Of a stretch of 64,000 nucleotides of DNA, positions 1 through 7,386 are shown piece after piece. The stretch is from Acidobacterium sp. GTDB lineage: Bacteria; Acidobacteriota; Terriglobia; Terriglobales; Acidobacteriaceae. A program made the position numbers and the translations under genes. Location: assembly GCA_003166955.1 (NCBI GenBank), contig PMUI01000080.1:1-64000 (forward strand). The letters run 5' to 3'. Positions within the stretch are counted from its first letter, which is position 1. Each line of letters begins with the position of its first letter. The notes under the pieces were generated by a model, which saw only the letters and a list, made by a program, of their open reading frames with translations, searched no databases and was not told the origin of the DNA.

Positions 1-255
1 ATTCGGAAATCAAGAATCAGACCTAAGGAAACATCCGACGATCCAGAGCCCTATGCGAACCTTCGCCTTTATCGGGAGCCCGATGTGTCGAACATCGAGC
101 GATTAATGCTGGACACTTCGCCCCTTCCTATGGCTGCATTGGCAGGACCGGATCACATCCTGCGCTACGTCAATGCTGCCTTCTGTCGGCTGGCCTTCAA
201 GACTGGAGACGAATTGACGGGAAAGCCCTTCATAGAGGTCGTGCCCTGGGAGGGT
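1..255 (+). pseudogene. PAS-domain protein, partial and truncated
   Basis: The frame is open from base 1, so the N-terminus lies outside the window; an in-frame GTG at 85 is a possible start but the frame is also open upstream of it. The reading resembles the front of a PAS sensor domain (DTSPLPMAALAGPDHILRYVN, then a FCRL segment and GKPFIEVVP), as found in bacterial signalling proteins. The PAS similarity stops near base 250-258. Past that point the same frame runs antisense through an IS110-type transposase and ends at 372. I read this as a signalling gene cut by a mobile element or by a deletion joining the two. The breakpoint is accurate only to a few bases. Confidence 0.55.
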
Positions 256-413
256 TCCATGGCGATCATCCGAGGTTGGGGAAGGGTCCTGATCCAGGCG
301 TCCAGCTCGCGCCGTGTCGAACCGATCCGACCTTCCTGGTGCACACAACCAGCTGCGTCCTTCACGCAATAGCTGATCGTCTTCTTGTGAACATCCAGTC
401 CGATGTAGTACAT
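255..413 (-). pseudogene. IS110-family transposase, N-terminal fragment
   Basis: Starting at an ATG at 413, about 53 residues read MYYIGLDVHKKTISYCV followed by a segment ending RMIAMEP. This is the hallmark start of IS110-family (DEDD) transposases, where the Asp of GLDVHK is the first RuvC-like catalytic residue. After residue 53 the frame passes into antisense of the PAS gene, so the rest of the DEDD domain and the C-terminal serine-containing domain are missing. The protein cannot be active. IS110 elements have no classic inverted repeats, so the outer end upstream of the ATG cannot be fixed from one copy. Confidence 0.75.
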
Positions 414-927
414 GTCGTCTCTGAGGAGCCTCCGAGGTTGTTCTCTGAATCAGCTTGCCCGCTGAGTTCAGCTTTTTGTAACACCTCGCGCTCCTCCTCG
501 ACTTAGCATTCAAACAATACGGACGTTTCCTCAGGCGCACCTGCTCACGCAGCAGATGCGCTCTCCACCTTCCAAATTCGTCGAAGCCCTGTGGCCCCAC
601 TCTTTTGCGGGTCGCGATGAGGACCGTCCTGCGGTTCAGCTCAAAATCTGTAGCTCTGAAACCCCCGCGGAACCGTCGGGAACAACAGAATTCAACAACC
701 TCGATCAAAATGGCTATTGATTCTAAGGCGGTTACCGAGGCCCACTCACCTGCTCCCAAAACATATCAGGTGACTTGTTGAAGGTTGTTGAAGTCTGGCG
801 ATTGTAAGGCATTTGGATTGAGCTATTTAGACAATCCGGCTATTGCTGGTTGTTCCCTGTGGAACTCTGATGCACCGACAGCTACAAAATTGACTACATC
901 GAGGGAACTCAATCAGGCCAATCGCAG
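414..927. other. Region with no confident gene; IS110 5' flank
   Basis: About 510 bases lie between the transposase start and the next gene. I see no convincing coding region. Open frames here give low-complexity, arginine-rich translations without family features. The part next to base 414 is the leader side of the IS110 transposase. In this family that is where the non-coding bridge RNA is encoded, so a remnant could be here, but I cannot identify its loops by eye. Confidence 0.4.
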
Positions 928-2277
928 GTGGTCTCAGACAGGAATTATCATACTGAAATGGGCAATTTGGACATCGTGGCTTCGATTCAGCTGCCGTCTG
1001 TGGCTAGCTCTTCAGCCAATTTCGTCGACCAGCTTACGAAAGCGCTCGGTTTCCCCCGACAGATTCTCGCTAGCGACAGCGATATCGCTAAATCGTGGGC
1101 ACAGCTTCCCGACTTGCTGAATTCGATTCCGCCGGAGCGGCGCGACCCATTGCTCGCACGGATGTGCATCGCGATTTCGGTCGGTTTACTAGATAGCGCG
1201 ATCAATTATGCCTGGAACTCGGCGATGATCGAGCTTCGCCGCAAGGTTCGCGAGTTTGGGGTGTCCGTCGTTACGGAAATCGTTGATGCGCCGTTCAGCG
1301 AAAAGATCCTGATCGAATTGCAGGACAACGAACTGCTCCGGCTATGCCTGACTCTGAATCTTCTGACCGAGGACGGCTACTTCAAGCTTGACCAATCCCG
1401 CGATGTCCGAAACAACTTTTCGGCCGCACATCCGACGATCGGACAAATCAACTCCTACGAATTTGCTGCGTTCCTCAGCCGGTGCATCGAACACGCGCTG
1501 AATAATTCAGCAAATCCAAAGGGTGTCGACGCAAAGACGTTCCTTTCCGCAGTTCGTGGCAATCGATTTGACGAAGCCGTCTTGCAGTACTGGATTACAG
1601 CGCTATCGGCGACTCACGAGGCTCAAAGGGAGTCGCTCATGCTCACCTTGCACGGTATCTACTGCGACTCCTCGATCGGTGAAGAAGGCCGCCTCAATGC
1701 TGTCACTGTAGCCAAGGCATTTGGACCGTCGTTCACGGCCAAGACGAAATCGGAATTGATCGAGCGTCACTTCGGCTACATCTCCAAGAATGATGCCGGC
1801 AGGATCGCGGCTTCACGAGGGTTCTTCAAAGTCCTCGGACTGCTTGATCTGCTCGGCGACTCGGAAAAGCACTCGATCATTGTGATTGCAGCGAAAAAGC
1901 TGATGAACGTCCACCAGGCGTTCAATAACTTCTACAACGAACCTCCTTTCGCGCAGCGGTTATTTGAGATCACTTCGCAACTAGCGGTTCCCGCCACTGC
2001 CCGCGAAGAATACGTCAATTCTGTTGTGACGTGCTTGGTCGGAAACCCCTACGGTACTTCCGATGCGGCTGTTCCTGTTTACATCTCGATGGTGAAGAGC
2101 TTCACGCCCGCAGAGGTCGAGTTCATCTTCCAACTTCTGAAGAAGCCTACCACCCTGAGTACACGCGTCACCGCGTATCCCCGTTGTAGAGAATCGTTGA
2201 AAAACCTGCTGAAGCAGATTGATCCAGCGAGTGTTCCAACCGTCGTGAAGAGCGAATACGACAAATACCTCAAATGA
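928..2277 (+). CDS. HEPN-like protein beside type I RM system
   Basis: A protein of 449 residues from the GTG at 928; an ATG at 958 is an equally possible start, and neither has a strong ribosome binding site. I do not recognise a named family. The sequence is mostly helical, with no signal peptide or membrane segment. Residues 158-170 read RDVRNNFSAAHPT, which fits the Rx4-6H motif (R161, H168) of HEPN ribonucleases, and is followed by more helical sequence. The gene converges on the metallopeptidase that ends the hsdMSR operon, across a 7-bp inverted repeat. HEPN nucleases are often neighbours of type I restriction systems, so a defence role such as an RNase triggered by infection is a reasonable inference. 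An ordinary helical protein is the alternative. Confidence 0.55.
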   Translation: MVSDRNYHTEMGNLDIVASIQLPSVASSSANFVDQLTKALGFPRQILASDSDIAKSWAQLPDLLNSIPPERRDPLLARMCIAISVGLLDSAINYAWNSAMIELRRKVREFGVSVVTEIVDAPFSEKILIELQDNELLRLCLTLNLLTEDGYFKLDQSRDVRNNFSAAHPTIGQINSYEFAAFLSRCIEHALNNSANPKGVDAKTFLSAVRGNRFDEAVLQYWITALSATHEAQRESLMLTLHGIYCDSSIGEEGRLNAVTVAKAFGPSFTAKTKSELIERHFGYISKNDAGRIAASRGFFKVLGLLDLLGDSEKHSIIVIAAKKLMNVHQAFNNFYNEPPFAQRLFEITSQLAVPATAREEYVNSVVTCLVGNPYGTSDAAVPVYISMVKSFTPAEVEFIFQLLKKPTTLSTRVTAYPRCRESLKNLLKQIDPASVPTVVKSEYDKYLK

Positions 2278-2302
2278 CACTCTGCGGTGAAAAGTGTAGC
2301 AA

Positions 2303-2321
2303 GTCGATCTTATTGATCGAC
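2303..2321. terminator. Inverted repeat between convergent genes
   Basis: GTCGATC-TTATT-GATCGAC is a perfect 7-bp stem with a 5-nt loop in the 54-base gap between the convergent stops at 2277 and 2332. Position suggests a bidirectional transcription stop. No strong T-run follows on either strand, so its efficiency is uncertain. Confidence 0.4.
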
Positions 2322-2331
2322 CATGAATCTA

Positions 2332-3063
2332 CTATTCCCGCCAAATCTCATGCGCGAGCGGTGAACCGTTGAGGTCGTCCCGAATGGATCGCCACCGGGG
2401 CATGTGCTTGTCCATGATCGCTACAAACGCGTCGTCGTGATGTCGGACGATGAGATGCACAAGTTCGTGGGCAACGACATATTCTAAGCACTCACTGGAC
2501 TTCTTCGCCAATTCGAGGTTGATCCAGACCCTACGAGCCTCGTGGTTGCAGGTCCCCCACTTCGTCTTCATCCGCTTAATTCCGTAAGCGGTCGCCTGAA
2601 CTCCCAATCGATTCTGCCATTTCTCCATGAGCGGTCCAAGGAATTCTCGCAGTTGGACCCGATACCAGTTTGCCAGCACGCGTTGCCGCTCCTCCACGTC
2701 TGCGTCAGGACGCACATGGAGTTCAATCGTTGCCTTATTCCGGACGATGACGCACTGCTTCTTACACGCATCCGGTATTACGCGGAGCCGGTAGCGGTGC
2801 CCGAGGAAATAGTGACTCTCACCGCTGACCATCTCTCTTGACGATTCGCGCGGCTGGCGCTCGAATTTTAGCTGTTGTCGCTTGATCCAACCAAGCTTTC
2901 CGATGACCGCCAACCGGACCGCGTCGTTGCTGACCCTTAATGGGGCGGCGACACGAACGCGGCCTCCCGGAGGATAGACTCCCAGATGCAGGTTCTTGAT
3001 GTTCTTTCGAACGATCTCAACCTGTAGGCCGGAAATCGTGATGGTGTGTTGATCAGTATTCAT
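2332..3063 (-). CDS. YgjP/SprT-like zinc metallopeptidase (DUF45)
   Basis: A soluble protein of 243 residues with HELVH at 199-203 and further histidines at 208-209, the zinc-binding HExxH arrangement of the YgjP-like (DUF45, M48-related) metallopeptidases. The upstream segment KWGTCN and the N-terminal beta-rich half are also typical of that family. It is the last gene of the restriction operon and overlaps hsdR by 11 bases, so it is probably co-translated with it. DUF45 proteins are common companions of type I restriction systems; their role there is not established, though proteolytic control of the restriction subunit is one idea. Family assignment is firm, function is inferred. Confidence 0.85.
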   Translation of the reverse strand: MNTDQHTITISGLQVEIVRKNIKNLHLGVYPPGGRVRVAAPLRVSNDAVRLAVIGKLGWIKRQQLKFERQPRESSREMVSGESHYFLGHRYRLRVIPDACKKQCVIVRNKATIELHVRPDADVEERQRVLANWYRVQLREFLGPLMEKWQNRLGVQATAYGIKRMKTKWGTCNHEARRVWINLELAKKSSECLEYVVAHELVHLIVRHHDDAFVAIMDKHMPRWRSIRDDLNGSPLAHEIWRE

Positions 3064-6000
3064 TCTGGTTTTTTACCAATTCCAGCGTCTTCGACGTAAG
3101 ATCCTCATCGCCCTTCAAGGCATCCTTGATAGCAAAGCGCACCTTTTTAATTTTGAATGGATTGTTTCGCCAATCATCCTGCCTGCTCTTTCGAACTGCG
3201 AGATCGACCGCGAACGCCAATGGAGCCTCCTTACCGAGGTTGTCGAACAGCGCGCGCTTCCCCGGCGTATCAAGTCCGACGGGATACGATTCTCCAAACG
3301 CTGGATTCACGACCTTCTTTGCGAGCGCGATGATCTGCTCAAGGTACTTCTTGTAGTCGAGCGCCTCCTTCCGCCGCTGCGCAATAAGGGCATCAAGGAG
3401 TTCCGACATCTTGTCATAGTACTTGGGATTCAAAGGCTGTTCGTCGATGATGAGCTTTCGGACGTTGTTTTCAATCGTCTCCGCAGCCGCATCTTTATTG
3501 TTCCTGATTCCCGCCGGAAGCGCCGCCAACGCATCTGCACCTCGCTCAACGATCAGCTGTACCAGCGGAATGTTGTCGAATGAAGCAATCTTTTCGCTCT
3601 CTTCGGCGCGGATATAGTTGTCGATCAGGTGCCGCATAGCGGGCTCGTACATCTTGAGATCGATATAGTCGCCGCTTGCGAGTTTAACTTCCTCGCGCGC
3701 CTTCTCGAACTGTCCGACCTCTGCCTTCATGGATTCAATCTGCGCGGGAGTGAAACCGGCCTCCGGCAGTTCGTTCGCAATGTCTGCAAACGCACGAACG
3801 AGTTCCGCAACCTGTTTATAGAGCGTCAGGCGTTTAGGCTCGTTCTCTTTCAGCTGGTCCGCGTTGCCTGATTCCTTTGCGCAGAAATACCGGAGATGCG
3901 CGGCGGAATCCTTTGGAGGCTCCACTGGCTCACACAGCGCGCGGACCGTTTCCAAAGCGTCTTCTAAACGCTGACGGCCCTTTCCAAGCCGATCCTCAAG
4001 CAGGCCAGCGACGTCTTCCTTATCATAGGCATCGAATGCGCCAGAAGTGTAGTCCTTCACCGCCCCTTCGAGGCTCTTGAAAAGGTCTTTGTAGTCGATG
4101 ATGTAGCCGTAATCCTTATCATCGCCATCCAATCGATTAACGCGACAGATCGCCTGAAAAAGACCATGGTCGCGCATCTGCTTGTCTATATAAAGATACG
4201 TCGCGGGCGGAGCGTCGAATCCAGTGAGGAGCTTGTCCACGACGATGAGGAGTTTTAATTGGCCCGGTTCTTTTATAAACCGCGCTTTCGCTTCCTTCTC
4301 AAAGAGTTCGATCTTGTTGACGGCCGTTTCAGGTTTTTCATTGAACCATTCGGCAAGCATCTTTCGGTAAATATCGAATTGACGCAGCCGCTCGGTGAGG
4401 CCCTCTCCGCTCTCTTCTCCTTTAATCTGTGCGGCGACTGGTTTGTAAGAAGTGACAATCGCACATTTTCCTCTCAGGTCCGTTTTGTCGAAAAGTTCGT
4501 AGAACTTACAGGCCTGATAGATGCTGCCCGAGACAAGGAGTGCGTTTCCGCGCCCACTCTTTAGCCTGTCCCGCGTCGCCATATCCATCAGCACATCGGC
4601 GACGATTTTTTCCAGACGATCCTGGCAGCTGAGGACTTTCTTCATCGTCCCCCATCGCTTTTTCAATTCCGCCTTTGCCAGGTCGTTGAGGCCTTTTGTC
4701 TTTGCCTCAAACCACTGATCGATCTTCGCCTGAGAGGTGATCCTCTGATCGATGTCCCGCGCCTCGTAGCGCAGGTCCAGCACGACGCCGTCCTTCACGG
4801 CTTCATCGAACTTATACGTATGTATGAAACCGCCAAAAACCTCGATGCTTTTCTGCTTGTCAGTCTTCAATAGAGGCGTCCCGGTAAAACCGATGAGCAT
4901 CGCATTAGGGAGGATGGATTTCATCGCTTTATGGAGTTCGCCAGACTGGGTGCGATGACACTCGTCCACAAACACATAGATATCGCCTTTTGCTTTGAAT
5001 CCAGGCGGTAGCGATTTTTTCAACTCCTGAACATAGGCACCAACATCGGGGTCCGAATCATCCCCATCCTTTCCGCCAAATTTGTGAACGAGTGAGCACA
5101 TGAGCCACGGTTCCGCATCATTTAATTTTGCAATGAGGTCTGCCCCACTCGTGGTGCGCTTGATCTCTTCTTTGACCCCTTTGAAAACTCCTTCAATTTG
5201 CTCATCGAGTTCGGTCCGGTCCGTAATGATGAGTATCCGAGAGTTCTTCACGTTCTCATGAATCCACTTGGCAAGCCAGACCATCGTCAGGCTCTTGCCG
5301 GAACCTTGTGTGTGCCAGATGATGCCGCCTTCCCGTCGGCGGACATGTTCTTGCGATGCCTTCACACCAAAATACTGATTGTGGCGGCAAAGCTTCTTCG
5401 TTCCCGAGTCGAAAGCGATGAAATCGTGGATGACTTCCAGAAACCGCTTTTTCTCGCACAGTTGTAACAGCGAACGGTCCAGAAGGTTTTTCTCGTCTCC
5501 GGGCTCCTTCCACGTTAGGTAATACTTCTCCGGAGTTTGAATCGTGGCGTAGCGCAACCCCTCGGTATCGTTTCCTGCCATAACCAGCTGTTGCGTCGAA
5601 AAGAAGTGTTCGATGAAAATCTTCTTCTGATTGTCGAGATTCTGGCGAATACCTTCTGCGACGGACACGATTGACCGCTTTAATTCCAAGACCCCGAGGG
5701 CGATTCCGTTGACATAAAGAACAATGTCGGGACGCTTCGTGTGAGCCGCATCATTCGACCCGGCAATTGTCACCTCTTCGGCGATGGCAAAGTGATTCTT
5801 CTCCGGGTGCTTCCAGTCGATCAGCCAAACGTCTTTCGTATTCTCACTAACATCTGGTTTCACCTTGACGGCGTACCGCAGGAGATCATAGACAACACGA
5901 TTTCGGTCGTAGAGGCTCTTGCTGGTATCGCCAGCCTCTCTTTGGAGCAAGAACAACGCACGGTCAATAATCGTGTCGGCGTACCCGCGATCTTTCAGGT

Positions 6001-6148
6001 AAGCTCGAAGCAAATCGGGCTCGATGTTGCGATTCCCGAGCCGCTCCTCCCAGTTGCCAAGGTAGTCGTAATGAAGCCTGTTTTGAAACAGGGCCACGAT
6101 GCGATTCTGGGTTTTCCGCTCGCGCTGTCCAATGTCGTTCTTGATCAT
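3053..6148 (-). CDS. hsdR: Type I restriction endonuclease subunit R
   Basis: A protein of 1031 residues, the usual length for HsdR. It is the motor and nuclease subunit that, with HsdM and HsdS, translocates and cuts DNA lacking the host methylation pattern. The N-terminal nuclease has the PD-(D/E)xK core: D141 in RPDIVLY, then E155 and K157 in LELK. The superfamily 2 translocase follows, with Walker A THTQGSGKS (K285), a VFVDECHR box near 390 and a GFTGTP motif. The C-terminal helical region contacts the methylase core. The start overlaps the hsdS stop by four bases (ATGA), which supports translational coupling. All key residues are present, so it looks functional. Confidence 0.96.
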   Translation of the reverse strand: MIKNDIGQRERKTQNRIVALFQNRLHYDYLGNWEERLGNRNIEPDLLRAYLKDRGYADTIIDRALFLLQREAGDTSKSLYDRNRVVYDLLRYAVKVKPDVSENTKDVWLIDWKHPEKNHFAIAEEVTIAGSNDAAHTKRPDIVLYVNGIALGVLELKRSIVSVAEGIRQNLDNQKKIFIEHFFSTQQLVMAGNDTEGLRYATIQTPEKYYLTWKEPGDEKNLLDRSLLQLCEKKRFLEVIHDFIAFDSGTKKLCRHNQYFGVKASQEHVRRREGGIIWHTQGSGKSLTMVWLAKWIHENVKNSRILIITDRTELDEQIEGVFKGVKEEIKRTTSGADLIAKLNDAEPWLMCSLVHKFGGKDGDDSDPDVGAYVQELKKSLPPGFKAKGDIYVFVDECHRTQSGELHKAMKSILPNAMLIGFTGTPLLKTDKQKSIEVFGGFIHTYKFDEAVKDGVVLDLRYEARDIDQRITSQAKIDQWFEAKTKGLNDLAKAELKKRWGTMKKVLSCQDRLEKIVADVLMDMATRDRLKSGRGNALLVSGSIYQACKFYELFDKTDLRGKCAIVTSYKPVAAQIKGEESGEGLTERLRQFDIYRKMLAEWFNEKPETAVNKIELFEKEAKARFIKEPGQLKLLIVVDKLLTGFDAPPATYLYIDKQMRDHGLFQAICRVNRLDGDDKDYGYIIDYKDLFKSLEGAVKDYTSGAFDAYDKEDVAGLLEDRLGKGRQRLEDALETVRALCEPVEPPKDSAAHLRYFCAKESGNADQLKENEPKRLTLYKQVAELVRAFADIANELPEAGFTPAQIESMKAEVGQFEKAREEVKLASGDYIDLKMYEPAMRHLIDNYIRAEESEKIASFDNIPLVQLIVERGADALAALPAGIRNNKDAAAETIENNVRKLIIDEQPLNPKYYDKMSELLDALIAQRRKEALDYKKYLEQIIALAKKVVNPAFGESYPVGLDTPGKRALFDNLGKEAPLAFAVDLAVRKSRQDDWRNNPFKIKKVRFAIKDALKGDEDLTSKTLELVKNQNEY

Positions 6149-7386
6149 AGGAGCCTTGTTTTTCCTGTGAGAAGTTTTTGCATCAATCCTTGTTTAATTG
6201 AATTGACCTTGTTACACCTCTTTTCCAACCCGGCGATTTCCGCATCGATGTCTGAGAGTGTGCCAGCAATTGCAATTTGCTCAGGATGCGAAGGTATGCG
6301 AAATGGGAGCTTCAGTAGCGCAGTTTTGGAGAGATTGTATCGAATAGCGCCTTGCCCGAGTGACTTTAGCAGCTTCCTACCTTCTTGGCTCCTGAAATAG
6401 TATGCGAGATAGAGTCCGTCAGCTTGTGCTCGTTGATGAAGTCGAAAGCCAAAACAAAAGCTGTTTAGAAATACATCATGCACCTCATTGAGTAAAACCG
6501 CGCACATCCCCACTTCTTCGGCTGTTTCCGATGAACCGTTGAAGAAGATGTCGCCAACAGCGACTCGGTTCTGACTTTCCGTCGGTGCGATCTCTACCAA
6601 CTCTAGGGCGTTGCAGTCGATTACCACGTTCCCCATGATATTCATGAAGGTTATGTAACGACCACCACCATGACCAAAGTCCTCCTTGCTCTTCCCCGAG
6701 AGACCGCCGAAAGTTGCACCGAAGTCTCCTAGACACCTTACATCCCAGACTCCCCCAAAGCCAGGTAGGCGAATCTTTCCAGAAAGTAATTGATGTGTAA
6801 CGGCTTGTCTGACGTTGCGTTTCTTTTCGAGGACTTGATTTAGTGATTCGATGAGAGCGTCAGTGTCATTGAGTATTCCTGCAATAGCTTTCTGTTCTGG
6901 AAGTGCCGGAAGTGGAATCAAGGTCTCACTGAACTGTGTCTTGTTAATTAGCGGGACAGCTTGCTCTCCAGCGAGTCTTCTGATTGAAGGTGACAAAAGG
7001 CAGAGTGCATAATACAAAAAGTCCGTGTTATATGTAGGTGATGGCATAACAGCGTTTATCTGTTGGTTTGATGTGAGATCAACCGTTGCAACCCCACACT
7101 TGCCGATCGTCGAGCCAATGCAAGTAAACAAAATACTGGACTTGGGAAATCTCCTTGATATGCCAAAGCCGATAGAAGATAGCTTTTTGGCGGTATTCTT
7201 TATCCACTTTGCATCAGACAAGTCCACAGGGCTGACGAATAAGAACTCATCACCATAGAATTCACGATGCGCGGTTGAGGGGGTACTTCCAGTTGAAATC
7301 GAAGCAATCTCTCCGAGTTTCGCAACTCGCCAGTCTTTCGGAATGAGTCCGATCTCGGTTTGTTTGAATCCCTGCTTCATTTCCAT
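6145..7386 (-). CDS. hsdS: Type I restriction specificity subunit S
   Basis: A protein of 413 residues with two target-recognition domains. Each is followed by a conserved helical spacer: LPALPEQKAIAGIL with a following coiled region near residues 165-210, and PSHPEQIAIAGTLSD near the C-terminus. Each target domain reads one half of a bipartite DNA site and directs the methylase and nuclease. The first domain starts with the common GLIPKDWRVAKLGEI signature. It sits between hsdM and hsdR with overlaps of 10 and 4 bases. Both halves look complete, so no phase-variable truncation is visible. The recognition sequence cannot be read from the protein. Confidence 0.94.
   Translation of the reverse strand: MEMKQGFKQTEIGLIPKDWRVAKLGEIASISTGSTPSTAHREFYGDEFLFVSPVDLSDAKWIKNTAKKLSSIGFGISRRFPKSSILFTCIGSTIGKCGVATVDLTSNQQINAVMPSPTYNTDFLYYALCLLSPSIRRLAGEQAVPLINKTQFSETLIPLPALPEQKAIAGILNDTDALIESLNQVLEKKRNVRQAVTHQLLSGKIRLPGFGGVWDVRCLGDFGATFGGLSGKSKEDFGHGGGRYITFMNIMGNVVIDCNALELVEIAPTESQNRVAVGDIFFNGSSETAEEVGMCAVLLNEVHDVFLNSFCFGFRLHQRAQADGLYLAYYFRSQEGRKLLKSLGQGAIRYNLSKTALLKLPFRIPSHPEQIAIAGTLSDIDAEIAGLEKRCNKVNSIKQGLMQKLLTGKTRLL

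Noticed and set aside
103-759. 218-residue minus-strand frame through the IS110 and PAS region
   Set aside because: Arginine- and serine-rich translation without domain features; it crosses the broken gene junction.
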